From Streptomyces colonosanans (GTDB lineage Bacteria; Actinomycetota; Actinomycetes; Streptomycetales; Streptomycetaceae), in the NCBI RefSeq assembly GCF_001866645.1, contig NZ_MLYP01000002.1, positions 1-64,000 on the forward strand: 64,000 bases of DNA, written 5' to 3'. Within the stretch, counting starts at the first letter, position 1. Each line of letters opens with the position of its first letter. This document shows, in pieces, positions 52,370-63,960 of this stretch. The notes beneath the pieces were generated by a model. It searched no databases. It saw only the letters and a program-made list of their open reading frames with translations, and was not told the origin of the DNA. The translations under genes were made by a program, and so were the position numbers.

Positions 52370-54409
52370 CTACTTCGCGCCGAAGCCGAGCGCCGTGTAC
52401 GACTTGTCCTTCGCCGAGTACGGCTTGCTCACCAACTGCTGGCCGAAAAACAGCCGCCCGTCGGTGTAGAGCAGTTCGGAGCTCTTCGGGACCATGGAGC
52501 TGATCGCGCGGTGCACCGACTCGGAGCCCGGCGTCTCCAGCAACAGGGTCGTCTTCAGCGTCTTGCCGTCGATCGAGACGACCTGGGCGCCCTTGTCGTA
52601 CGGGCCGTCCTTGTACGCCAGGATGTTCCCGCCGTTCATGCGCATCGGGAAGAGCTCGTACTCGTCGCCCGCGTCGGCCTTGTCACCGGTCGTCTTCCCG
52701 GTGGCCAGTGAGAACGAGATGATCTCGTTGGTCTGGCTGTACTTGCCGGCGCCGTCGTGCTCCTTGGTCGGCACGTACAGCTTGTCGTTGCCGACCACGA
52801 TCCCGTGGCAGTCGTGGACCTTGCCGATCTTGCAGTCGTGCGCGTACCTGCCGTCCTCCAGCGTGATCTTCGCGCGCAGCTTGCCGCTGTCGTCCAGCGA
52901 GAAGACGTCCGTGGTGCCGGTGAGGCTGGTATCGCCCGCGTCCAGGCCGAAGACGACCGGCTTGGTGGAGATCACCTTGGCGTTGTCGATGCCCTGGGGG
53001 AGCTTGTAGCTCCACTTGTCCTTGCCCGTCTTCGAGTCGAGGAGCTGCACCTCGTAGATCTCGCTGCCGTAGTCGCCGCACTTGCGCACCGCGACGAGCT
53101 GCTCGCCGCCCGCATAGCCGACGTCCGTGCAGGAGCCGGTCTTGGGCTGCCACAGGACCTTGCCGGTGGTGAGGTCGAAGGCGGCGCCGCCGTAGTAACC
53201 GCCGCCTGCCGCGACGGTGTTGCCGCTGATCGCGACCTCACCGAAGGGGACCGGGCTGTCACCGGTTTTGACCGACTTGGTCCACAGCTTCTTGCCGGTG
53301 GCGACCTCGAAGGCGGTGACGTCGCTGCACGGCTTACGGTCGTGCGCACCCGACCGCTTGCCCGACTCGGACACCACCACGGCGATGCCGGAGGTGGTGA
53401 TCTCGGTCGAGCCCGCGCAGGTCTGGCCGTTCAGCGGCATGGTCCACTTGACCGCGCCGGTGTCCGGTTCGTAGCCGACGATCTTGTAGAGGTCGGCCTT
53501 GGCGTAGACGGAGTCGGTGAGCCAGGAGCCCGCGACGCTGTCGATCTCGTTCTTGTCCTTGATGTCGGGCGCGGGCAACTGGAAGAGGACCTTCGCGCTG
53601 GTGTTGGCCGGCACCTTCTCCGGCTTCTCCTTGGCCACGCCGCCGGTACCGCCGGTACCGCCCTTGTCTTCCCCGCCGCCACCGCTGCCGCTGCCGCCGC
53701 TCGTGCCGGCCACGGGGTCCTTGCCGCTGTCGCCGCCGGAGGAACTCTGCGAGTACCAGACCCCGGCACCGACGATCAACGCGATGGCCGCGACCGCGGC
53801 GACGATGATCCACACCTGGGCGCCCGGGCCCTTGCGGCCGGCGCCCTTGGCGGCCTGCGGCTGCACAGGGACGGCCGACGGCTGCGCATAGCCGTAACCG
53901 GGCTGCTGGTTCGGGTAGCCGTAGCTGGGCGGCGTCTGAGGATGCCCGTACGGCTGCTGCGGCATGGTCTGCGGCTGCGGGTAGCCGTACCCCGGGCCCT
54001 GTGCGGGCGGCGGAGGTGTCTGGGGCGGCGTCTGCGACGGCGGGGGTGGCGTCTGGGGCGCGCCGAAACCACCGGGCGGCGGGCTCTGCGGGGCACCGAA
54101 ACCACCGGGCGGCGGGTCCTGCGGGGCACCAAAACCACCCGACGGCGGGCTCTGCGGGGCACCAAAACCACCCGACGGCGGGTCCTGCGGGGCACCAAAA
54201 CCACCCGACGGCGGGTCCTGCGGGGCACCAAAACCACCCGACGGCGGGTCCTGCGGGGCACCAAAACCACCCGACGGCGGGTCCTGCGGGGCACCAAAAC
54301 CACCCGACGGCGGGCTCTGTGGAGCACCAAAACCACCCGACGGCGGGTCCTGCGGGGCACCGGGACCGCCCGCAGGCGGCTGGTTCGGGGGCGGAGGCGG
54401 CTGGCTCAT
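52370..54409 (-). CDS. PQQ-like beta-propeller protein with GGFGAPQ repeat N-terminus
   Basis: 679 residues. Residues about 1-125 are tandem 11-residue units (DPPSGGFGAPQ). A Gln/Tyr/Pro linker then a TM helix near residue 205 (VWIIVAAVAAIALIVGAGVW) follow. The extracellular part is a WD40-like/PQQ propeller with repeated DxxTGKxLW blades (FEVATGKKLWTKSV, DLTTGKVLWQPKTG, DSKTGKDKWSYKLP). No PQQ-enzyme catalytic residues are seen, so it is a sensor or scaffold rather than a dehydrogenase. Tandem with the paralogue at 54471, 61 bases away. Confidence 0.88.
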   Translation of the reverse strand: MSQPPPPPNQPPAGGPGAPQDPPSGGFGAPQSPPSGGFGAPQDPPSGGFGAPQDPPSGGFGAPQDPPSGGFGAPQDPPSGGFGAPQSPPSGGFGAPQDPPPGGFGAPQSPPPGGFGAPQTPPPPSQTPPQTPPPPAQGPGYGYPQPQTMPQQPYGHPQTPPSYGYPNQQPGYGYAQPSAVPVQPQAAKGAGRKGPGAQVWIIVAAVAAIALIVGAGVWYSQSSSGGDSGKDPVAGTSGGSGSGGGGEDKGGTGGTGGVAKEKPEKVPANTSAKVLFQLPAPDIKDKNEIDSVAGSWLTDSVYAKADLYKIVGYEPDTGAVKWTMPLNGQTCAGSTEITTSGIAVVVSESGKRSGAHDRKPCSDVTAFEVATGKKLWTKSVKTGDSPVPFGEVAISGNTVAAGGGYYGGAAFDLTTGKVLWQPKTGSCTDVGYAGGEQLVAVRKCGDYGSEIYEVQLLDSKTGKDKWSYKLPQGIDNAKVISTKPVVFGLDAGDTSLTGTTDVFSLDDSGKLRAKITLEDGRYAHDCKIGKVHDCHGIVVGNDKLYVPTKEHDGAGKYSQTNEIISFSLATGKTTGDKADAGDEYELFPMRMNGGNILAYKDGPYDKGAQVVSIDGKTLKTTLLLETPGSESVHRAISSMVPKSSELLYTDGRLFFGQQLVSKPYSAKDKSYTALGFGAK
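54055..54365 (-). repeat. 33-base coding repeat, about nine units
   Basis: Units encode DPPSGGFGAPQ with a few silent and Ser/Asp changes; several adjacent copies are identical at the DNA level, as expected of recent slippage. Confidence 0.9.
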
Positions 54410-54470
54410 GACGTGGGTACCTCGAAGGACGGAAGGGTGGTGGGCGGGGACGGTGGCGTCAGGAGCCGGG

Positions 54471-56306
54471 TCACTTGCCGTAGGCCATCATCAGCTTCTC
54501 CTTCGACTGGCTGCTGCCCGACAACCGGGTCGCGGAGATGTAGAAGCGCCCGTCCACGTAGTCGATCGCACTGGAGTAGAAGCCTCTCTCGACCTGCGCG
54601 GCGCTCGACGGGTTCTGCAGCAGCCCGGTCGGGCTGTGGCCGCTGCCGGTCGTCGCGAGGGAGACGACCCGGCCACCGGCGTCGTACGACGGCTTGACGT
54701 ACGCGATCAGGCGGGAGCCGTCCGTCTTCATGGGGAGCATCGACCCGTCCGAGGGGGACTTCACCCGCCACTTCTCCTTGCCGGTGTGGAGATCGAACGC
54801 GACGATCTCGTTCGGGCCGCTCTTCACATCGGTCGGCAGGTAGAGGGTGTTCGCGTCCGCCACGGTGCCCGTGCATCCCTGGAGGTCGTGCTCGAAGACG
54901 TCCCAGCCGCACCCGAACTCGAAGGTGTCCTTCGCAGTGAGCTGGGCGTCCAGCGTTCCGTCGTTCTTCAGCGCGGAGAGGTTCCGCCGATCCTTGTCCT
55001 CATTGTTGAGGAAGAGGACAACGGGGTCGACGGAGAAAGCGCGCGCGACCTTCCAGCCCTTGGGGGCCTTCCACACCCATCTGGCCTTGCCGGTCGCGGG
55101 GTCGAGTTCCTGCACCTCGTCGTGCTCGTTGCTGGTGCTCGCCGCGCAGGACGCCACGGATATCAGCTTGGTGCTTCCCGCGAACGCTCGCGGAAAGCAG
55201 GACGACCCGTACTGCCGCTTGTCCCACAGCTTCTTTCCGGTGGCGACGTCGTAGGCCGTGCCGGACTGCGAGCGGCCGACCACCAGGGTCTTGCCGGTCA
55301 GGGTGAGGCCGATGCTGAGCGTGCTGTCGAACAGGTCGCCGTCGGCGACCTGCGCGCTCCAGCCCTTCTTGCCGGTGTTGAGGTCGATCTGCTGAAGCTG
55401 GTTGCAGTTGGCGTTGTCGCTGACACCGCTCATGTAGGCGACGACGACCTTGTCGTCGTCGGTCTTCTGCGGAGTGACGGCACAGATCTTCTGCGGGAAG
55501 GAGACCGGGGACCAGGCGGGGTTGCCGCTGTCGACGTTGTAGGCGAAGACCTGCTTGTACGCGGCCTTCACCGCCACCTTGCCGGTGATCCACATGCCGG
55601 GGGCGTCGGCGCCGGAACCGGGCGCCGCGGGCGCCTCCTTGTACCAGAGGACCTTGTCCTCGCCCGCCTTGCGGCCCGCGTTGAGGTCAGTGTTGTCCTC
55701 ACCGCCGTCGCCGCTGCCGTCGCCCGGGTTGACGGGGGCCGAGGCCGTTGCGGTCGGCGTGGTGTCCTGACTCTTGTCGGCGACGGGCTTCTTGCCCCCA
55801 CCACTACCGCCGCCGCTGACGGCGTACACCGTGCCGCCTATGACGACCAGCGCGGCCACGGCGGCGACCGCCGCCAGCACGGGCTTGCCCTTGAAGGGGT
55901 TCTTGGAGCCACCGCCGGGGGGCGGGGCGGGTGCGCCGGGGAACTGGGGCTGCTGCGGGTAGCCGTAGCCGGACCGGGGCGCGGCGTAGGGTCCGGGCTG
56001 CTGGGCGTACGGGCCGGGCTGAGGCTGGGGCGTGGCGTACGGGCCGGGCTGCTGACCGTACGGGCCCGGCTGCGCGTACGGGCCGGGCTGCTGACCGTAC
56101 GGGCCCGGCTGCGCGTACGGGCCGGGCTGCTGCTGAGGCTGACCGTACGGGCCGGGCTGCGGCGAGGCGGGGGGCTGGGCGGGCGGCGGGGGTGTGGCCT
56201 GGCGCGGGTCCTGGGGAGCACCGAAACTACTTGGCGGCGGATCCTGCGGTGGGTTCTGCGGTGCTCCGAAACCACCCTGCGGTGGCTGGTTCGGCGGCTG
56301 AGTCAT
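54471..56306 (-). CDS. Second PQQ-like beta-propeller protein, paralogue of 52370
   Basis: ATG at 56306, 611 residues. The N-terminus has its own low-complexity set (QPGPYGQ/QPGPYAQ repeats). A TM helix lies near residues 160-182, and the propeller has blades such as DVATGKKLWDKRQYG, DPATGKARWVWKAP and DLHTGKEKWRVKSP. The two genes arose by duplication, and their N-terminal repeats diverged separately. Probably co-transcribed; surface-exposed. Confidence 0.88.
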   Translation of the reverse strand: MTQPPNQPPQGGFGAPQNPPQDPPPSSFGAPQDPRQATPPPPAQPPASPQPGPYGQPQQQPGPYAQPGPYGQQPGPYAQPGPYGQQPGPYATPQPQPGPYAQQPGPYAAPRSGYGYPQQPQFPGAPAPPPGGGSKNPFKGKPVLAAVAAVAALVVIGGTVYAVSGGGSGGGKKPVADKSQDTTPTATASAPVNPGDGSGDGGEDNTDLNAGRKAGEDKVLWYKEAPAAPGSGADAPGMWITGKVAVKAAYKQVFAYNVDSGNPAWSPVSFPQKICAVTPQKTDDDKVVVAYMSGVSDNANCNQLQQIDLNTGKKGWSAQVADGDLFDSTLSIGLTLTGKTLVVGRSQSGTAYDVATGKKLWDKRQYGSSCFPRAFAGSTKLISVASCAASTSNEHDEVQELDPATGKARWVWKAPKGWKVARAFSVDPVVLFLNNEDKDRRNLSALKNDGTLDAQLTAKDTFEFGCGWDVFEHDLQGCTGTVADANTLYLPTDVKSGPNEIVAFDLHTGKEKWRVKSPSDGSMLPMKTDGSRLIAYVKPSYDAGGRVVSLATTGSGHSPTGLLQNPSSAAQVERGFYSSAIDYVDGRFYISATRLSGSSQSKEKLMMAYGK

Positions 56307-56429
56307 CAGCGCGTTCCCCCTCTTGACTGATGTGTCGCCACGCCCGTGGTGCTCCGTTTCCGCCACGCCGGTGGTGCTCAGATTGTTCTCAGACGGCCCT
56401 TTCTATCACTGCGACAGCCTCGAACACGG

Positions 56430-56466
56430 GGCCGGTCCTCCCCCTGTTCCCAAGGGAGGACCGGCC
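56430..56466 (-). terminator. 13-bp stem-loop after the ABC-F gene
   Basis: GGCCGGTCCTCCC (56430-56442) pairs with GGGAGGACCGGCC (56454-56466), about 80 bases past the ABC-F stop. Confidence 0.75.
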
Positions 56467-56544
56467 TGTGATGCCCTTGTTACGCGCCTTCACGCCCCTT
56501 CACGCGCTTTTCACGCCGCGGCCGTGTGTACGCCTCTCGAATGC

Positions 56545-58347
<1,803 letters not shown>

Positions 58348-58504
58348 TTCACTCCTGCCCGGAAGGATCGATCAGCCTTCAAGCGTAGGCCCTCCGGGGG
58401 AGCGGGCGGGGCGCGTGGGGTGCGTCACCCTTTGTAATGACCTGATCGGGAACCGGCCGCTACCGTGGAGGGCAGGCAGCAGGATCCCGTCCATGGGAGG
58501 AACC

Positions 58505-59097
58505 ATGACCGCCGAGTCCGTAGAGCACCGAGGCCAGTGGCCGGTGCCGCCGCAGGGCGGCTACACCATGGACGACCTGTTCACACTGCCGGATCTCCCG
58601 CCGCACACCGAGTTGATCGACGGGCGCCTGGTCTTCGTCAGTCCGCAGCGCTACTTCCACTTCGCCGCGATCGACCTGCTGGTCAGCGGCCTGCGCCGCA
58701 CTCTGCCCCCGACCTGCGGGTCGCACGAGAGATGACTGTCGTGCTCAACAAGCGCAACGGCCCTGAGCCGGATATCTCCGTCGTGCGTGCCGAGGCCATC
58801 ACCGGCCGACGTCAGACCCACTTCAAGGCGGCCGACGTCCTGCTCGCCGTCGAAGTCGTCTCGCCCGACTCCGAGGCTCGCTACCGCGAGGCCAAGCCGC
58901 ACAAGTACGCGGCGGCGGGTATCCCCCACTTCTGGCTGGTCGACATGGCGGGCCAGGACGACCATCCCGTCGTCCAGGTCCACGAACGCGGCGAGGCGAC
59001 CGGCACCTACGCGCTGACAGGCATCTACCACAACCAGGTCAAGATCAACGTGCCGTACGAGATCGACATCGACCTGACCGCCATCGACGAGCTCTGA
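58505..59097 (+). pseudogene. Second Uma2-family gene, broken by a -1 frameshift
   Basis: ATG 58505 (GGGAGGAA upstream) opens TMDDLFTLPDLPPHTELIDG, nearly identical to the copy at 40275. The frame shifts within CTGCCCCCGAC near 58704-58711, where one base is missing relative to the other copy. The rest (REMTVVLNKRNGPEPDISVV, then EVVSPDSEARYREAKPHKYA) continues in the new frame to 59097. The total of 593 bases is one short of a codon multiple. Its upstream region (GTCCATGGGAGGAACC) is also shared with copy 1, so the unit was duplicated with its control region. Confidence 0.88.
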
Positions 59098-59106
59098 GCC
59101 CGACGG

Positions 59107-60000
59107 TCAGAGCACCGTCGCCCCTGGCGCCGGGGACACCGCCACCCGTGCCGAGCGGCACGTCCCGGACGCCATCAACGCCTGCGCGATCCCTTCCGCC
59201 GCCTCGGCGTCCCGCGCCAGGAACGCCGTCGTCGGTCCCGATCCCGACACCAGTCCCGTCAGTGCCCCGGCCGCCCGCCCTTCGGCCAGCGTCCGCGCCA
59301 GTTCCGGGAACAGCGACAACGCGGCCGGCTGGAGGTCATTGGAGACCGCCGCCGCGAGCGCCCCGGCGTCGCCCTTCGCCAGCGCGTCGAGCAGGTCCTG
59401 CGAGGCGACCGGCTCGGGTACCCGTACGCCTTCTTTGAGACGGTCGAACTCCCGGAACACCGCGGGGGTCGACAGCCCCCGCTCGGCCGTCGCGAACACC
59501 CAGTGGAAGGTCCCGCCGACCTCCAACGCCGTGAGCTTCTCGCCCCGCCCGGTGCCCAGCGCCGCCCCGCCCACCAGGCTGAACGGCACATCGCTGCCCA
59601 ACTCGGCGCAAATGTCGAGCAGTTCCTCGCGGGAGGCGTGCGTGCCCCACAGTGCGTCGCAGGCCACCAGCGCGCCAGCTCCGTCCGCGCTGCCGCCCGC
59701 CATGCCGCCGGCGACCGGGATGTCCTTGGTGATGTTCAGGTGCACGGCGGGGCTGCGGCCGTGGCGTTCGGCGAGCGCGAGGGCGGCACGGGCGGCGAGG
59801 TTCGTACGGTCCAGGGGGACCTGGCCGGCGTCCGGACCCGAGCAGGTCACGCGCAGCTCGTCGGCCTCGGTGACGGTGACCTCGTCGTACAGGCCCACGG
59901 CGAGAAAGACGTTGGCGAGGTCGTGGAAGCCGTCCGGGCGGGCGGCACCCACCGCGAGCTGGACATTGACCTTCGCCGGGACGCGGACGGTGACGCTCAC
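59107..60000 (-). CDS. ispE: 4-diphosphocytidyl-2-C-methyl-D-erythritol kinase
   Basis: 297 residues, GHMP kinase of the MEP pathway. [20 protein letters not shown] near the N-terminus and the ATP loop [17 protein letters not shown]. Phosphorylates CDP-ME on the route to isoprenoids. GTG overlaps the rsmA stop by 4 bases, a conserved actinobacterial coupling. Confidence 0.95.
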   Translation of the reverse strand: MSVTVRVPAKVNVQLAVGAARPDGFHDLANVFLAVGLYDEVTVTEADELRVTCSGPDAGQVPLDRTNLAARAALALAERHGRSPAVHLNITKDIPVAGGMAGGSADGAGALVACDALWGTHASREELLDICAELGSDVPFSLVGGAALGTGRGEKLTALEVGGTFHWVFATAERGLSTPAVFREFDRLKEGVRVPEPVASQDLLDALAKGDAGALAAAVSNDLQPAALSLFPELARTLAEGRAAGALTGLVSGSGPTTAFLARDAEAAEGIAQALMASGTCRSARVAVSPAPGATVL

Positions 60001-60905
60001 TGGTTTCCGGGCTCCTGTGTCGTGGCTGCGGGGGCCGTCCTCGGCTGTGCCGCGGCTTCGGCGATCCGCACGAACTCTTCCACGGTCAGCGATTCACCAC
60101 GCGCCTGCGGCGAGACACCGGCGTCGACGAGGGCCGCCTCGGCCGCCGCCGCCGACCCGGCCCAGCCGGCGAGCGCGGCCCGCAGGGTCTTGCGCCGCTG
60201 GGCGAAGGCCGCGTCGATGACGGCGAAGACCTCGCCCTTGGTGGCCGTGGTCTTGATCGGCTCGGTCCGGCGGACCAGCGACACCAGCCCGCTGTCGACG
60301 TTCGGCGCGGGCCAGAAGACGTTGCGGCCGATCGCTCCGGCCCGCTTGACGTGGGCGTACCAGTTCGCCTTCACGGACGGCACCCCGTACACCTTGGAGC
60401 CGGGCGCGGCCGCGAGCCGGTCGGCGACCTCCGACTGCACCATGACGAGGGTGCGCTCGATGCTCGGGAAGGTGTCGAGCATATGGAGCAGGACGGGCAC
60501 GGCGACGTTGTACGGCAGGTTCGCCACCAGCGCGGTGGGCGCGGGCCCCGGCAGCTCGGTGACGTGCAGGGCGTCGGAGTGCACCAGCGCGAACCGCTCG
60601 GCCCGCTCGGGCATGCGGGCCGCGATGGTCTCGGGCAGCGCCCCGGCGAGGACGTCGTCGATCTCGACGGCCGTGACGCGCTCGGCGACCTCCAGCAGCG
60701 CCAGCGTCAGCGACCCGAGCCCGGGACCCACCTCCACCACGATGTCGTCGGGCCGCACCTCGGCGGTGCGCACGATGCGCCGCACGGTGTTGGCGTCGAT
60801 GACGAAGTTCTGACCGCGTTGCTTGGTGGGGCGTACGCCAAGGGCTGCCGCCAGCTCACGGATGTCGGCGGGGCCCAGGAGGGCGTCGGGGGTGGGGCTG
60901 CTCAC
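59997..60905 (-). CDS. rsmA: 16S rRNA A1518/A1519 dimethyltransferase (KsgA/RsmA)
   Basis: GTG at 60905 gives 302 residues. AdoMet motif [20 protein letters not shown], catalytic [15 protein letters not shown] and [15 protein letters not shown]. Dimethylates two adenines in helix 45 late in 30S assembly. Coupled to ispE and preceded by rpfB. Confidence 0.95.
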   Translation of the reverse strand: MSSPTPDALLGPADIRELAAALGVRPTKQRGQNFVIDANTVRRIVRTAEVRPDDIVVEVGPGLGSLTLALLEVAERVTAVEIDDVLAGALPETIAARMPERAERFALVHSDALHVTELPGPAPTALVANLPYNVAVPVLLHMLDTFPSIERTLVMVQSEVADRLAAAPGSKVYGVPSVKANWYAHVKRAGAIGRNVFWPAPNVDSGLVSLVRRTEPIKTTATKGEVFAVIDAAFAQRRKTLRAALAGWAGSAAAAEAALVDAGVSPQARGESLTVEEFVRIAEAAAQPRTAPAATTQEPGNQ

Positions 60906-60954
60906 GGACCAAGGGTACGGGCCGCGCGGGGTGGCGAGGGCCGCACGCCCCCGC

Positions 60955-62301
60955 TCAGCGGTACAGCCGCCTCCCGCAGTGCGGCCAGGGGCTGGTCCCG
61001 TGGCGCACGTACAGCTTCTTCGCCCGGTACGTCTGCTCCTCGCCCGAGGCGTCCTGTGGGCGGCCCATGCCGCCGAGGCTGTGCCAGGTGCTGAGGTCGA
61101 ACTGGTAGAGGCCGCCGTAGGTGCCGGACCGGTCCACCGCACCCGGTCGGCTGCCGGACTCGCAGGCCGCGAGTCTGTCCCAGTTCAGGCCCTCCGCGCC
61201 CATCACCGCGCCTTGGCGCGGCTTGATCCCCACCCGGACCAGCTGGGCCCGGGGCTCCAGCACGATCTCGGAATCCATGTGCCTCGGTCTCTCCCGGACG
61301 CCGTTGACCGAGCGCAGGACGTAGGTCACCCGGCGCGTGCCCGGCTGCCCGGTGCGCGCCACCACCTCCGTGCCCTTGAGCAGCGTCGGATCGTTGGTGC
61401 GCCGCACGTCGAACGGGATCGGTTCCTCGCGGACCTCCTTCGAGCCGGACACCCGCAGCACGGTCACCGTCTGCCCGTCGCGCGGAAAGCTTCCCGGCGC
61501 CACGGACGTGGTGTCCTGCCCGCGCAGGACGGCCCCGGCCTGCTCGACGGCCTCGCCGACGGTCGACGCGTTCGTCCGGATCGTGCGCGCCCGCCCGTCC
61601 GCCATGACCGTCACCGTGCGCTCGGTGCGTACGTCCAGCGCCAGCCCCTTGCGGCCGATCAGCTGGGATCGCGAGGTCGAGACGTACGCGCCCTCCGCGC
61701 GCACCCCGAGCTGTCTGAGTGCGTCGTCCACCGTGGTGGCCGTCGTCCACACCTGGAACTGGCGCCCGTCGAGGGTGAGGCGCAGGGGGCGGCCGTGGCG
61801 CACGGCCACCTCGTCGCCGCTCGCGAGCGCCGTCCGGCTCCCGGGTGCGACGACATCGTGCCGACCCACCTTCACGCCCTCCTCGGCGAGCAGTTCGCCC
61901 ACGTCGTCGGCGAAGGTGTGCAGTGTGCGCGGGCTGCCGTCCACGGTCAGCTCGATCGCCTTGTCCTGGGCGACGAACGCGGTGGTTCCGCCAGCGAGGA
62001 AGGCGACGACCAGCGCCTGGGGCAGCAGACGGCGCACGGGGTCGGGGCGTGTGCCCCCGCCCTTCCTGCGCCGCGCGGCATGCCGGGCCTGGGCGCGCCC
62101 CGCGGTGCGAGGGGGGCCGTCCGCCGGCCGGGGCGGCTGGGGCGGCTGGGGCGGCTGGGCCTTCCCGGCACGCACCGCGCGCTCCCGCATCTCGTACGCG
62201 GGCCGGTACGGGTCCGCGTACGCCTGGCCGTACGACTCGCGGTCCTCGTACGGCGAAATCGAGCCGTACGTCCCGTACGGCGAGTACTGCCGATTGCTCA
62301 C
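60955..62301 (-). CDS. rpfB: Resuscitation-promoting factor, RpfB type
   Basis: GTG at 62301 with GGAG upstream, 448 residues. A Tyr/Pro-rich cytoplasmic head, a TM helix near residue 95 ([18 protein letters not shown]), then three DUF348 units ([20 protein letters not shown] and relatives). A G5 domain ([20 protein letters not shown]) and the lysozyme-like Rpf domain [20 protein letters not shown] with catalytic Glu and [16 protein letters not shown] complete it. Cleaves peptidoglycan during germination and growth. Confidence 0.93.
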   Translation of the reverse strand: MSNRQYSPYGTYGSISPYEDRESYGQAYADPYRPAYEMRERAVRAGKAQPPQPPQPPRPADGPPRTAGRAQARHAARRRKGGGTRPDPVRRLLPQALVVAFLAGGTTAFVAQDKAIELTVDGSPRTLHTFADDVGELLAEEGVKVGRHDVVAPGSRTALASGDEVAVRHGRPLRLTLDGRQFQVWTTATTVDDALRQLGVRAEGAYVSTSRSQLIGRKGLALDVRTERTVTVMADGRARTIRTNASTVGEAVEQAGAVLRGQDTTSVAPGSFPRDGQTVTVLRVSGSKEVREEPIPFDVRRTNDPTLLKGTEVVARTGQPGTRRVTYVLRSVNGVRERPRHMDSEIVLEPRAQLVRVGIKPRQGAVMGAEGLNWDRLAACESGSRPGAVDRSGTYGGLYQFDLSTWHSLGGMGRPQDASGEEQTYRAKKLYVRHGTSPWPHCGRRLYR

Positions 62302-62456
62302 GACGACACGCTCCAGAGAGGGTCCGAAACGGGAGACCAGAACCTAACGGCTGGCCGTCACTCTCCAAAGCAACGCGGTGACTCGGTGTGGCGACACGGC
62401 TCCGTGGTCCCGTGGACGAGACCGGAAGGCGCTCGCAAGCGTTTAATCGGTCAGTA

Positions 62457-63341
62457 TCAGTAGTTGAAGGCGCGTGCCGTGTTCTCCGCGAGGGCCGCCG
62501 CCAGCACGTCCTCCTCGACCCCCCGCACCGCGGCCATCGCTCGAACCGTGACCGGAACGAGGTACGGCGCATTGGGCCGACCGCGGTAGGGCGCGGGTGT
62601 CAGGAACGGTGCGTCGGTCTCCACGAGGACCAGGTCGAGGGGGGCCACGGCGAGCGCGTCGCGCAGCGGCTGCGCGTTCTTGAAGGTCACGTTGCCGGCG
62701 AACGACATGAAGTACCCGGCGCGAGCGCACACCTCGGCCATCGCCGCGTCGCCCGAGTAGCAGTGGAAGACGGTCCGCTCCGGCGCACCCTCCTCCTTGA
62801 GGATGCGCAGCACGTCGGCGTGGGCGTCACGGTCGTGGATGACCAGGGTCTTGCCGTGCCGCTTGGCGATCTCGATGTGCGCGCGGAAGGAACGTTCCTG
62901 GGCGGCCTTGCCCTCGGGCCCGGTGCGGAAGTAGTCGAGGCCGGTCTCGCCGATGCCCTTGACGTGCGGCAGTGCGGCAAGGCGGTCGATCTCGGCCAGG
63001 GCCGTCTCCAGTGCCGCGTCGCCGCCCGGCTCGCGCGCGCCCTGGCGCGACCAGTCTCCCCCAGGATCGCCGTGCACGATGCGCGGGGCCTCGTTCGGGT
63101 GCAGCGCCACCGTCGCGTGCACGGCCTCGTGCGCGGCTGCCGTCTCGGCGGCCCATTGCGAGCTCCGCACGTCGCAGCCGACCTGTACGACCGTCGTCAC
63201 GCCGACCGCCGCGGCCTTGGCAAGGCCCTCCTCGACGGTGGAGGACTGCATGTCGAGGTGGGTGTGCGAGTCGGCGACGGGAACGCCGAGGGGCTCGGGA
63301 AGCGGCGGCGGCGCGTTCTTGTCGGACGCTTGGGAAGGCAT
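62457..63341 (-). CDS. tatD: TatD-family metal-dependent deoxyribonuclease
   Basis: 294 residues, TIM-barrel amidohydrolase. Metal ligands in DSHTHLDM (N-terminal), E in GIGETGLDYF, H in LVIHDRDAH, H in FHCYSG and D in VETDAPFLTP. 3'-5' DNA exonuclease in repair. Upstream of rpfB on the same strand, as in Streptomyces. Confidence 0.95.
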   Translation of the reverse strand: MPSQASDKNAPPPLPEPLGVPVADSHTHLDMQSSTVEEGLAKAAAVGVTTVVQVGCDVRSSQWAAETAAAHEAVHATVALHPNEAPRIVHGDPGGDWSRQGAREPGGDAALETALAEIDRLAALPHVKGIGETGLDYFRTGPEGKAAQERSFRAHIEIAKRHGKTLVIHDRDAHADVLRILKEEGAPERTVFHCYSGDAAMAEVCARAGYFMSFAGNVTFKNAQPLRDALAVAPLDLVLVETDAPFLTPAPYRGRPNAPYLVPVTVRAMAAVRGVEEDVLAAALAENTARAFNY

Positions 63342-63400
63342 GCTCCGATCCTACGAAAGGCCGGTCCCCACGAACGACCGATCGAACGGCCGCCGGTCCT

Positions 63401-63751
63401 TCACCCCGCCTTGCGGTGGTGGAACGGGTGCAGCAGATCCGACAGATGCCAGCGGTGGCGCCCGTGGCGTTCACCTTGCAGGCGGCTCTGCGCGAAGGAC
63501 ACCTGGCCCGGGCGCATGATGCGCACCACATGACTGTCGCAGTTCAGGCAGGTGGGCCGGCTCAGCGGCGACGGGACGACGCATCCGGCCGCCACGTACA
63601 TCACGAACTCGTTGCCGTCCCCGTCGAGGTGGTGCTCTATCTCGTACGACTGCTCCCAGCCGTGCCCGCAGCGCATACAGGCGAAGGAATAGGACTCATG
63701 GACGACGGCGGTCGCCACACCTCGATCGGTCTGCCCTGCGATCTCAGCCAT
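63401..63751 (-). CDS. Zinc-ribbon protein
   Basis: ATG at 63751 with AAGGAG 5 bases upstream, 116 residues. Two CxxC knuckles (FACMRCGHGWEQSYEIE and TCLNCDSHVVRI) would bind one zinc. The C-terminus is basic and His-rich (RHGRHRWHLSDLLHPFHHRK). Small cytoplasmic nucleic-acid- or protein-binding candidate of unknown role, 59 bases from tatD. Confidence 0.8.
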   Translation of the reverse strand: MAEIAGQTDRGVATAVVHESYSFACMRCGHGWEQSYEIEHHLDGDGNEFVMYVAAGCVVPSPLSRPTCLNCDSHVVRIMRPGQVSFAQSRLQGERHGRHRWHLSDLLHPFHHRKAG

Positions 63752-63776
63752 GCCGGCTCCTTGGTCCGCTGGACAA

Positions 63777-63798
63777 GAACCCCGCCAAAGCGGGGTTC
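63777..63798 (-). terminator. 9-bp stem-loop upstream of the zinc-ribbon gene
   Basis: GAACCCCGC (63777-63785) pairs with GCGGGGTTC (63790-63798) over CAAA; TTGTCC follows on the minus strand. Probable terminator of the gene to the right or a leader stem. Confidence 0.55.
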
Positions 63799-63960
63799 CC
63801 GGGGGCGGATACGTCCCTTCGACCAGTGGACGCTTCTGCGGGCGCGAACGCATCCGAACTGTCGACTATTGGAGTCGATTTGGACAGTCCTTGTCGGAAA
63901 CCCCCCGGAATGCGTCCTGAGCTTTGCTTTTCGCGTCGCTCCTTTGCCTGTCCATGAGCC

